A DNA stretch of 14,580 nucleotides from Pelagophyceae sp. CCMP2097. Taxonomy: Eukaryota > Sar > Pelagophyceae. The position numbers and the translations under genes were made by a program. Under the pieces are notes generated by a model that was not told where the DNA came from, ran no database searches, and was given only the letters and a program-made list of their open reading frames with translations. Location: assembly GCA_026770575.1 (NCBI GenBank), contig MU657183.1, positions 504,507-519,086 of the forward strand, given 5' to 3'. This document shows positions 7,695 to 14,580 of the stretch, in pieces; position 1 is the first letter of the stretch; each line of letters starts with the position of its first letter.

Positions 7695-8731
7695 TCAACG
7701 GGAGCGCGTCGCCGCGATGTACACCCTGAGCCGTTCGATCTCCGCCGCGGCGCTGGCGTGCCCCTTGGCAACGGCGCGCTGAAAGAGGCTCAGCGCCTCG
7801 TAGAAGTCCTGGCACACGCCGAGGTTGAAGAGCGCGCGGGCATCGCCCTGTCCCGCGGCGAGGCGATACCACTTGGCGGCTTCCTCGAACGACTGGGCCA
7901 CGCCATGGCCGCTTTCGAACGACACGCCGAGATTGAATCGAGCTTCAGCATGTCCCTGCTCGGCTGCGCGCTGAAACCACTGCGCGGCGGCCTTGTAATC
8001 GATCTTCACGCCTTGACCGAAAAAACATGTCACTCCCAAGTTATACCGTGACTGAGCCATTGCATGTCCTTGCGCCGCCGCGAGCTCGTAGAGCTGGACC
8101 GCCCGCTCAAAGCTCTGCTTGAGCCCATTGCCACCAGCATTGTACGCAAGACCGAGCAGCAACTGTGCACCGGCGTTGCCTTTGTCCACGTGCTTCTGCA
8201 ATCGGCGTAGCCGCTCGGCATCCGACTTACTGATTGGCGCTCGGCAGAGCGGGCATCGGTCGTCGTGCTGCACTTGTCGGCGCATTCCGTGCACAGCTTC
8301 TGGCAGCAGCACTCGTAGAAACGTTGTGTTCCTTGTCCGAGCGGGAGCAGGTCGAGGCAGATGCCGCACGTGCCGCGCCAGTCCGGCGTGTCGTCGTTCA
8401 GCGCGATGGCCTTGGCCGCCGCCGACGTTTCTGCTCGAACGACGGGTGCGCGCGCCGCCGCCGTGGAACCAGCTGCCGGCGCGACGGCCTCAACGATGGC
8501 CGGCGCCTCCTTGATCTTCAGCTTCTCCGGGACGAGCTCGTCGAGAAGTCGGTCTTGGAATTCGGCTGCGAGCCGCTTGCACTGCGCCTTGTGCCCGCGC
8601 TCGTTCCAGTCTACGAGCTGGCACGTCTTGCCGCAGTAGTGCCGGGATTTACACTTGGTGCAGTGCTTGCCGTTCGGCGCGTCGCAGACGCAGCAGGGCT
8701 TCCGTGCGCCGGCGCCCGGCGGAGCGTCCAT
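7695..8731 (-). CDS. MYND finger / RING-like / Sel1-repeat protein with a frame break
   Basis: Probable zinc-binding protein-interaction or E3-ligase-like protein. First frame from 8731: a complete MYND finger at residues 13-51 (C13/C16, C24/C27, C33/C37, H47/C51), a linker, then the first half of a RING-like domain, C122-x2-C125 ... C141/C142/C143 ... C147-x2-C150. The second half (DDRCPLCRAPIS) and four or so Sel1 repeats (e.g. YNLGVTCFFGQGVKIDYKAA, GHAEARFNLGVSFESGHGVA) lie in another frame, ending at TGA 7697-7695. The switch falls near 8255-8270 (after C154). No acceptable intron fits: the only nearby GT...AG pairs are 6 or about 23 nt, and the longer one would remove RING cysteines. One missing or two extra bases would explain it: sequencing error, a real inactivating mutation, or less likely recoding. 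The last Sel1 unit lacks its usual middle segment. RING-like plus Sel1 is common in heterokont algae. Confidence 0.88.
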
Positions 8732-8798
8732 CCTGTCGTGGCAGTCCTATAGATCGAACGGGCGTCAGGCGCTGGTGCTCGAGTTTGTGCTCGCGATC

Positions 8799-8816
8799 GC
8801 GCGCGCGCGCGCGCGC
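8799..8816. repeat. (GC)9 dinucleotide run
   Basis: Alternating GC from 8799 to 8816, preceded by cgcgat. Such runs can adopt Z-DNA; here it lies about 70-85 nt upstream of the MYND/Sel1 start codon. Confidence 0.95.
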
Positions 8817-8950
8817 GGCGTCGCTCGTGAATATTCCGTAGCAATGATTATCACTGTGACTCGGAATGACTCGGACTCGGAATTGTGAATGATATCAGCG
8901 ACCCGAGCTCGAGGTGTTTTTTTCAGCGGCGCGCGTCGACGGCGGCGCGC

Positions 8951-9029
8951 GGCCTCTGACGGGCTACCGGACCGCGCCGTCGCGGACCGCCCCCTGTGGC
9001 ATGCAGCGCCCGAACGACGTCGCGGGTGC
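8951..9029 (+). repeat. diverged dispersed repeat, copy 2
   Basis: Partner of 7271-7349, same orientation, 1680 nt apart, with matching blocks and small indels. This copy has an extra short segment before gcgggtgc. No terminal inverted repeat or target-site duplication was seen. Confidence 0.75.
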
Positions 9030-9104
9030 AGTAGATGCGGCTCTGTGACTTACGCCCGCGCCCCGATTGTGCCCCAGGGTGGCAAGAGGTCCACGAGGCG
9101 TCGT

Positions 9105-10561
9105 TTACTCCCGGCGCGGCAGGCCTGGGAAGATCTCTTCCTCGTCGTCGTCGTCGTCGTCTTCGTCTTCCTCTGCGTCGGTGTCCGCTTGCTTCGACGG
9201 CGCCCGCCAGGCTTGTATCGCGGCGGTGTAGCCGGTCAAGGCGGCCCTCGTTTCTTCGGTGGCCGGGCCTTGGGCCTCGCGGATCGAGGACCAGTGTGAC
9301 GTGGAGACGTCAAACTCGCCGAGCGCCATTGCCTCGCCAGCCGCGTCGCGCAGCATGACGACGACGCGGTTTCGGCTCTCGACGCTGGGGTATGCGACGC
9401 AGCTGTGGAGCTTCCTCCCGTCCCCGAGGTCGGCTCGGAGCACGACGAGCTCGCTCGAGTCGCGCAGGCCGTCGAGGTGCTTGTAGTACTCGTCGGCGCC
9501 GTCGGGCACCTCGGACACCTCGGGCACCTCGGGAACCTCGGGCGCCTCGGGCTCTTCGCCGCTGCTTTTGCGCACGCGCAGCTCTTCGATGAGCTGTTGC
9601 GGCTCCGCGTCCGCGAAGCCCGGAATGTTCACAAAGCCACCACAATCGCGCAACTCGTCGAGACATTTGCCATTTACGGCGTGGTCCCACGCGGCGTGGT
9701 GCCTGAGGAGGTGCCGGCGCCGCGCGTCTTGGTCGTCGAGGCCCAAAAGATCGACGATGATGCGCAGATCCCGCAAATAGTCCCAAGCCCGGGCGTCGAG
9801 GGCCGCCGCGTCGAGGGCCGATTCGTCGTCGCCGTACCATGCGAACAATCGAGGGAAGTGGCCGCGCGCGCGGAGTTCGTCCGGCGTGAGGACCCACAAT
9901 CCCGCTTGATCCCACTGGCAATCCGTTTCCACCGAATGCGCCTTCCAATCAAGATCGAGCGGGTCCGGCATCGCGGAGACGCCGTAAGCCAAGATCTTCA
10001 CGTCGACGATTTCGTCGTAGACCGCTAGCAGGTCAAAGTCTGGCAGGCCCGGCATGTAAACGCTGCCGTCTTTGGGCGTCGAATACCACCAACTTGCGAA
10101 TCTCGACCCCCACCCGACGCTGCAGCCCAGGACCGTCTCCGGCGTCGCTTCGCCGAATAAATCGTCGAGGCGGACGCCCACGACGCCTTCCCAGTTTGCT
10201 GCCCCTTTATACACTTCAAACCCGTTCCGCGCGTGCGAACGACCACGCTCGTACTCTTCGTAGTCTTCAAAATCCGTCATAATCTGCTCCAGCGATCCTT
10301 CAATCGGGCTCGACGGCAGCAGCCGAAGCTTCGCCGAAAACGCCGGCGCAGGACCGCTGGACGGCGCCACCTCGCTCGAAAAGCGCCGCCTAGATTCACA
10401 CGGCTGCAGGCCCTTGCACGACTCGGGAGGGCGACTCACGCGTCGTATTCCGACGGGCGCCGCTGCCCGTGGCTCGACGCCGACGACGACGCGCGCAGAG
10501 TGGAGGCGCGCGCGGGGAGGGAGCGCCGCAGCGGCGCCGCCATTTTGGAGAGAGCCAGCAT
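9105..10561 (-). CDS. unrecognised protein with mitochondrial-type presequence, two exons
   Basis: No family recognised. Exons 10561-10440 and 10389-9105; 468 aa. The N-terminus is Arg/Ser/Ala-rich and free of acidic residues for over 30 positions (MLALSKMAAPLRRSLPARAS...), typical of mitochondrial targeting. The 50-nt intron (GTGAGT...CTAG) joins in phase to RRFSSEVAPSSGP, which itself resembles a presequence cleavage region. From about residue 78 the protein becomes acidic (MTDFEDYEEYERG) and then looks globular, with many Trp, Asp and Leu residues (SVGWGSRFASWWYSTP, MPGLPDFDLLAVYDEIVDV). A repeat EVPEVPEVSEVP lies near 321-336. The C-terminus has a run of about 15 Asp/Glu from GAC/GAG codons before GLPRRE. 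An internal start at M78 (10280) would give a 391-aa cytosolic form. M7 is another start. Confidence 0.72.
9135..9180 (-). repeat. trinucleotide tract encoding the acidic tail
   Basis: A run of GTC/TTC triplets on the plus strand (ctcgtcgtcgtcgtcgtcgt and onward) encodes the Asp/Glu tract near the C-terminus of the preceding gene. Likely variable in length. Confidence 0.85.
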
Positions 10562-11004
10562 CTTCGAGCCGCTGCTGGGACGGTTGGACGCAGCGGCGCC
10601 CGGGGCGGCCCGGGACGAAGCGGCGCTGCTGCGAGGTCCACGCGTGCGTCGTTCGGCGGCGCCGCCTTAGGACGTGCAGAAAGTTTTTGAAGTTTTTCGG
10701 TGTTCTTTCGAAAAGTCTCTGCCTAAAAGTGTCCGTTAAGTCCGTCTCGGGACTCGGAGTTTCGAAGGAGTTGTCGATCGAGGACGGACCTTGCCCGGCC
10801 GGCCGCCGACCCGGGCCGGGCCCGCGCCTTGCCCAAAGCTTGAATGTGGAGGGTCGTCTCGAGTGCATCCCGTCGGCAGGTCGTGGGATCATGCTGCCGG
10901 CAGGGAGTGAAGTCGACGTCAGAGGGACATGCCACCGTGGCCACCGCTGTGGGCACAAGTTCCGAACCACTTGAGAACAACCGACACTTGAGAACACTGT
11001 TACA
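10562..11004. other. 443-nt gap upstream of the presequence gene
   Basis: No supported gene. A T-rich patch (tttttgaagtttttcgg and following) lies near 10684-10715. A GC palindromic cluster follows near 10795-10830. A 12-bp direct repeat cacttgagaaca sits at 10968-10979 and 10985-10996 with a 17-bp period. Probably the promoter of the presequence gene plus the 3' flank of the ankyrin gene. Confidence 0.55.
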
Positions 11005-11650
11005 TCACTTTGGCCCCCGCGGCGGCAGCCGGCTCGCGGGCGCGTCCGCTCGAAGCGCGGTCGCCGCCGGCCGCGCGTTTCGGCGCGGCGCGTTGGCGGC
11101 AGCTTCAGCGTCTTGGAGGACTTTGCGGAGCATGCTTCCGCGGTGCGGCGGCTCGACGAGCATCGAGGCTAATAGGCCGCTCGGCGTGACTGCAGTAACG
11201 TCGGCGCCGGCCGCGAGGAGGAGCCTCGCGACGCCAATGTGTCCGCGGCGCGCCGCCGCGTGGAGCGGCGTCTCCGCCAGCGCACAGTCGCGCGCCGACG
11301 GCGACGAGCCGAGATGTAAAAGCAGCGAGACGCGAACGACGTCGCCGTTTCGGCAGGCGACGTGGAGGCCGACGGGACCCGGCGCGACCGCCGGAGCCTA
11401 CGCTAAAGCTTCAAGCAAAGCAAAGCGGGCGAGAGAAACGCACCTCGGCGACATCGTAGTCGTCGTCGCGCGCGTCGGGCGAAGCGGTGCCTTCGGCGGG
11501 TACGCCGAGCAGGTCCGCGTGCGTCGGTCTCCGGCGAGGCTGTTTATGGAATCGCGGCGGTTGCTGCGCGGCCCACCAGAGGCCGCCGGGGCTCATGTGC
11601 ACCGTCGTGCGCCGCGGCGCACTGCGGTCCAAACGGTCCGGGCCGGCCAT
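11005..11650 (-). CDS. small ankyrin-repeat protein, two exons
   Basis: Protein-binding ankyrin protein, partner unknown. Exons 11650-11444 and 11397-11005; 199 aa. The 46-nt intron (GTGCGT...TAG) is phase 0 and joins DYDVAE to APAVAPG. Two repeats are visible: about 78-110 (GLHVACRNGDVVRVSLLLHLGS) and about 111-143 (ETPLHAAARRGHIGVARLLL AAGADV). The second matches the TPLHxAAxxGH...LLLxxGAD consensus closely. The C-terminal 55 residues are basic and Ala/Arg-rich without repeats. Stop TGA at 11007-11005. The first 60 residues carry no recognisable domain; M19 at 11596 is an alternative start, and an earlier exon upstream cannot be excluded. Confidence 0.78.
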
Positions 11651-11984
11651 GGCCTCTGGTGTATCGGACAGTGTCGGTCTGGTGCGTCGCTCTGGTGCGT
11701 CGGTCCGAGCCTAGGGCCGCCGCGGACCAGGGAACGGGCCGCGGAGCGGGCCTCTGCGCGGCGTCCGAAAGTACCGCCGTCGCAGTCCGATCGCTGGGCG
11801 ACACCGACGACGCCGAGCGCGCGAAAAATGCGTTGGGGCGTCGCCGAAAGACGCTTTGAACTTTTTAAAAGTACTTTGAAGTCGCGAGTGAGGAATTTAT
11901 AATCATTTATAAATTCGTGAGGCCCGCATTTTCGTTTTCGTTTTGTTCGCGGAGCTTCGCGAAGGCGCCAGCGCGCCTCGCGGC
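11651..11984. other. 334-nt gap between the ankyrin gene and the small membrane protein gene
   Basis: Divergent intergenic region. It has a 12-bp repeat tctggtgcgtcg at 11678-11689 and 11691-11702, then GC-rich sequence, then a T/A-rich stretch at 11860-11950. That stretch includes a perfect AT-rich inverted repeat (11893-11916) and three ttttcg units near 11930-11945 just before the plus-strand start. No coding frame supported. Confidence 0.55.
11893..11916. promoter_or_regulatory. AT-rich perfect inverted repeat upstream of 11985
   Basis: gaatttataa (11893-11902), a 4-nt loop, then ttataaattc (11907-11916). It contains TATAA on both strands, in GC-rich surroundings, 69 nt before the start codon at 11985. 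Could be a TATA-type core element or a protein-binding palindrome. Function inferred. Confidence 0.4.
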
Positions 11985-12480
11985 ATGGCGGCGTCGGTGC
12001 GCGATCTGGTGGTGCGCCTTGACGAGAAGCTGCCTTTGGCGCTACAGCTGAATAAAGGTGCGAATGCGGCGTCCATGGTCGGTCCATGGTCGGACAAGTC
12101 GGTCCGCCGCGGGCGTGGCGGTGACCCGAGCGGCGGTGACCCCGGAGCGGCATCAGAGGCGGCGCCCACTCGTGGCCGAAATGTGCACGGTTGCTGGCGG
12201 AGTGCCTGCTTTGAAACGGGTGCTGGCGGAGCGCCTGCTATGAAACGGTGCTGGCGGAGCGCCCGTCGATCCGTCGTACGGCTCGCCTCGTCCCATCGTA
12301 CGGCTCGTCCGCCTGTGCACCAGCCGCCCTCTAGGCCTCTTCGTCGCGACGGTCGTCGCCTGGGCGCTCTTCGCCTGGAACGTTTTCAACTACGCCAGCG
12401 CCGCCGCGCGGCACGAGGTGATGCCGTTTGGACTCCCACCGACGGCGTGGGCGACTCGAAGGCTCCGCGGCGCCGCCTGA
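11985..12480 (+). CDS. small single-span membrane protein, two exons
   Basis: No family recognised. Exons 11985-12057 and 12260-12480, 97 aa. Exon 1 encodes MAASVRDLVVRLDEKLPLAL QLNK, an amphipathic start. After the 202-nt intron (GTGCGA...GGAG) comes APVDPSYGSPRPIVRLVRL, then one strong membrane span at about 49-69 (GLFVATVVAWALFAWNVFNYA) and a basic C-terminus ending RRLRGAA. Exon 2's frame was chosen for the hydrophobic span; the two competing frames there are Arg-rich and lack hydrophobic segments. Three near-identical copies of the acceptor context precede exon 2, and only the last keeps this frame clear of stops. Size and layout resemble small organelle- or ER-membrane subunits, but no specific assignment is justified. 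Confidence 0.5.
12071..12146 (+). repeat. two short tandem duplications inside the 12058-12259 intron
   Basis: gtccatggtcg is repeated at 12071-12081 and 12082-12092. A roughly 15-bp unit with core ggcggtgaccc follows at about 12117-12131 and 12132-12146. Confidence 0.85.
12191..12265 (+). repeat. 28-30 bp tandem repeat, about 2.6 copies, at the exon 2 acceptor
   Basis: Units at 12191-12220, 12221-12248 and a partial 12249-12265 share tgctggcggag[t/c]gcc and ctgcttTgaaacgg-like sequence with one or two changes. Each unit carries the GGCGGAG acceptor context; the last marks the exon boundary at 12259/12260. Confidence 0.93.
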
Positions 12481-12573
12481 CGCCGCTACTTACCCTCACT
12501 CTACGACCGAGGCGCCGTGCATCGACCGAACCCCTGTACAGCTAGTGGCTTGAAAATGTTTAAAGACAAATTG

Positions 12574-13924
12574 TCAGACTAGGCCTTTGGAAACAGAGTC
12601 GAGGTCCATCCCCGTCCTGCTCGCGTAGTCGGGCCGCAGCGAGCCTTTGTAGCCCATGTTCCCGGAGACGGCGGCGTTGCGGAAGGAGACGTTGAAGATG
12701 GCGCGCGTGGAGCCGCCCTGGAGCTGGTTTGCCGTGCCCGCGTGGAGCGTGCGCCTACGCGACAACTCTTATGGAGGCTTGAAACTCTTCGCGAGGCTCG
12801 AGGCCTCTTCGGCCGAGAGTGCGTTGGACGCGGGATCCGCGCGAGTCGAAGATGACGCAGTCGCCCGCTTTGAGAGTTGCCACCACGGGCTTTGACGTTT
12901 TGAACAGTTCTTCCGCGTCGTTGCTGAATTTTCTAGATTTCTCACCAGTGTGCGACCCGGGGATGAACAGCGTCGGCCCGAGCGAATAGTCGACGTCTTG
13001 TAGAGCGACAAAGGCGCAGAACAGCGGCGACTGCGTGCGCCAGGGCGTGTCCGGGTGGACAGTTTGACGCCTACAAATGATCTGACTATAGCAAGCAGAT
13101 GTGTCCGTCCGGGTGCACCGTCTAGGGACCCCCGCGCGCCTTCCGTCGACACTTCACCGACGCTGCAAGAGACGGCGCGCCGGGTTCGGTCACCAACGCG
13201 CAGAGCTCGTACAGCGGCGCGCCGTCGCCGCACGCCGCCGCGAAGCAGTCCCCCACCGCCGTGTGGTCCAGCAGTTCCACGAGCGCTTCTCGGACGACGT
13301 GGCCGTCCGGCGCATTTGCGTCGGTACCGTCGAAGGACAGGAGAACGTCACAGCGACTCGCGCGCTCCGGCCTACAAAGGAGCGGGTTGCGCCTTCATCA
13401 CGTCATCCTGGAAAACGCGCGGCCAAGAAAGACGCCGGTCCCTCACTCGATGCCGAAAAGGTCGTCTGCGCGGTTCGGGTCCTTTTCGAAGGCGGCGTAG
13501 GCCGTCGAACGCGCGGCGAGGACGTGCGTCCGCAGCAACGCAGTCGTCTCTGGTGTCAGCGCGTTGTTGAGGCGCACGACGCCGTCCTTACGGAGCGCCG
13601 CCGCCGCGTCGCTTTGCACGGCGGCCACGGGTGCGCCGAAGCCCGTGCCGGCCTTTTGCTTGACAGACTTTTTCGCGCGGCCGGGCGTTTGCAGTTCCGT
13701 AGACGCGCCGAGCCACGCCTCCTCCGCCTCCGCGCGCCGGCCCAGCGCAGCCTGCCTAGGCGGGGACACGTCGAAGGGGGGTCTCCTTTGGCGGGGTTGA
13801 CTCACTGATCCTCGTAGAGCAGGTTCGTGGACCGCTGTATAGTCAGAACTCTCGACGGACGATGCTGCAAGAGCGCGCCGCATTGGAAAGCGCGCGCCGC
13901 GAAAAGCCAGAGCCAGCGCCGCAT
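12574..13924 (-). CDS. phytanoyl-CoA dioxygenase (PhyH)-like Fe(II)/2-oxoglutarate oxygenase, five exons
   Basis: Non-haem Fe(II)/2-oxoglutarate-dependent hydroxylase; substrate unknown. Exons 13924-13806, 13755-13447, 13371-13174, 13070-12843, 12754-12574; 344 aa. The N-terminus MRRWLWLFAARAFQCGALLQ could be a signal or organelle-targeting peptide. PhyH landmarks: LRKDGVVRLNNALTPETTAL; DLFGIEPERASRCDVLLSF; LVTEPGAPRQTVHPDTPW with iron ligands H214 and D216; FVALQDVDYSLGPTLFIPGS; LKAGDCVIFDSRTLHAGTAN with third ligand H289; 2-oxoglutarate-binding R302 in STRAIFNVSF. Introns are 50, 75, 103 and 88 nt. Intron 3 can start at 13173 (GTCTCT, giving the family-typical PGAPRQ) or at 13152 (GTGTCG, adding seven residues). 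Intron 4 (12755-12842) needs a GC donor to give the family-typical DSRTLHAG. The active-site residues are complete, so the enzyme is probably functional. Confidence 0.9.
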
Positions 13925-13960
13925 CGCGGGCCGCTGCCGGGAACGACGAGGCGGTCTGAC

Positions 13961-13999
13961 CTGGACCGACCCTCGTGGAACAACCGAGGGTCGGTCCAG
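13961..13999. repeat. perfect 15-bp inverted repeat (hairpin) upstream of the PhyH-like gene
   Basis: ctggaccgaccctcg at 13961-13975 and its exact reverse complement at 13985-13999, with a 9-nt loop tggaacaac. It lies 37-75 nt upstream of the start codon at 13924, so in the 5' UTR or core promoter of that gene, and 147-185 nt past the stop of the preceding minus-strand gene. Confidence 0.97.
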
Positions 14000-14145
14000 A
14001 CGTCGATCGGAAACTTTTGAATGTCGGTGATGCGGCGCTCGTTGCCGGGCCCTCGGAGGTGCCATCCGGGGTGCAGTTCTGCTTCCGTGGGCGCAGCGGA
14101 GGGACCCCCCCGATATCCAAAGATATTGTTGAAGGGTCTGAGTCA

Positions 14146-14295
14146 TCATTTGACGGCGCGTGCGGCCTGCGGTCCGCTTAAGCCCGCGCGCATGACGCTG
14201 AGGTCGCCGCGCTCGAGGTTCGACACTGCGTTGCGCGCGGCGGCCGTCTGCTGGTGGACGCATCGGGAAGACAACGCCGCGCAGCGGCCTCGCCG
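14146..14295 (-). CDS. probable last exon of an unrecognised minus-strand gene (5' partial)
   Basis: A minus-strand frame open from about 14295 to a TGA at 14148-14146 ends in NAVSNLERGDLSVMRAGL SGPQAARAVK, which has the balanced composition of real protein, unlike the two other frames. An in-frame TAA at 14298-14296 means the exon must begin after an intron acceptor; a GAG acceptor near 14289 is possible, but the exact boundary and all upstream exons are unresolved. The helix-like QQTAAARNAVSNLE segment is charged and amphipathic. No family recognised. Confidence 0.42.
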   Translation of the reverse strand, partial: RRGRCAALSSRCVHQQTAAARNAVSNLERGDLSVMRAGLSGPQAARAVK

Positions 14296-14580
14296 TTACT
14301 GATGCCGGTTTGTATTTGCTGTGACCGAGAACGGTTTGCATTCTAGTGCAATTGGCTTAGGAGGCCCGAGGGCCACCCGTCAATCTTCTAAAATTTAAAA
14401 TACAAGATTTTGACCCGACTTCGCATGTGTCAACAAAAGGGCAGCTCAAAGCATCGTTCTCCGAGGAGACAGAGTCCCCACTACCTGCGTCTATAACTTC
14501 AAATAGCTGCTTTTGGTATTGGCTTTTTTACGGTTTTGAGGCTGGCTTCAAAGCCCGCTTTTAGTGGAAAAAAGCCACAT
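14296..14580. other. right-edge stretch without a resolved gene
   Basis: Noticeably lower in GC than the rest, with A/T runs (aaaatttaaaata near 14391, gcttttttacgg near 14523). It could be an intron or upstream part of the minus-strand gene ending at 14146, or intergenic. Nothing else recognised. Confidence 0.5.

Larger units (their letters stand above)
8732..9104. other. 373-nt gap upstream of the MYND/Sel1 gene
   Basis: Contains a (GC)9 run at 8799-8816, three ACTCGGA heptamers at about 8859-8881, and the second copy of the dispersed repeat at 8951-9029. It should hold the MYND/Sel1 promoter and the 3' flank of the gene ending at 9105. No coding frame supported. Confidence 0.6.

Noticed and set aside
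8030..8731. Reading the MYND finger frame alone as a complete 233-aa protein
   Set aside because: After C154 this frame loses the RING-like second half and turns to low-quality sequence, while the other frame continues with CPLCR and Sel1 repeats.
9405..10028. Plus-strand open frame of 207 codons, partly Val-rich
   Set aside because: Antisense shadow of the minus-strand presequence gene, whose frame runs unbroken for 428 codons with better composition and a splice-consistent N-terminus.
10844..11902. Plus-strand open frame of 352 codons across the ankyrin gene
   Set aside because: Arg/Ser/Ala-rich and without motifs; the minus strand carries consensus ankyrin repeats and a phase-correct intron.
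13101..13808. Plus-strand open frame of 235 codons
   Set aside because: Antisense to the PhyH-like oxygenase, which has all its iron and 2-oxoglutarate ligands.
1..14580. CRISPR array, tRNA, rRNA, bacterial operon or mobile-element genes
   Set aside because: No regularly spaced repeats, no cloverleaf or rRNA core sequence noticed by eye, no transposase or integrase motifs; the spliced eukaryotic genes make a bacterial reading untenable.

Overview
The window looks like nuclear DNA of a GC-rich, intron-rich unicellular eukaryote. Genes sit a few hundred bases apart on both strands, and at least 21 short introns (46-202 nt) can be placed because reading frame and family conservation run across the junctions. 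Eukaryote-only genes (EMC7, PAM18, ICMT), a MYND/RING-like/Sel1 protein of a style common in heterokont algae, and the compact GC-rich layout suggest a stramenopile microalga, perhaps a pelagophyte such as Aureococcus. That identification is inference; no rRNA or organelle marker is present.

Layout. 1-2010 (+): 3' part of a hybrid histidine kinase with its receiver domain, then a probable poly(A) signal. 2101-2878: no gene resolved, with a weak coding signal at 2329-2541. 2879-3749 (-): EMC7. 3846-4723 (+): PAM18/TIM14, divergent from EMC7 across about 96 nt. 4908-5648 (+): unknown acidic protein. 5735-7062 (-): ICMT in six exons. 7695-8731 (-): MYND/RING-like/Sel1 protein with a frame break. 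9105-10561 (-): unknown protein with a mitochondrial-type presequence. 11005-11650 (-): ankyrin-repeat protein. 11985-12480 (+): small single-span membrane protein. 12574-13924 (-): phytanoyl-CoA dioxygenase-like oxygenase in five exons. 14146 to about 14295 (-): probable last exon of another gene.

The genes do not form an operon or pathway. A loose theme is protein biogenesis and membrane targeting: ER membrane insertion (EMC7), the mitochondrial import motor (PAM18) and CaaX-protein methylation at the ER (ICMT). EMC7 and PAM18 may share a short bidirectional promoter.

The most notable structure is in the introns. Three appear to be GC-AG. Several carry perfect or near-perfect short tandem duplications, four of them at or next to a splice site, and two carry short hairpins. 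I found no convincing new multi-gene system. The best leads are the splice-site duplications, the frame break in the MYND/Sel1 gene, a diverged repeat at 7271 and 8951, a perfect 15-bp hairpin upstream of the oxygenase, and several orphan proteins. All exon models are manual and untested by transcripts.
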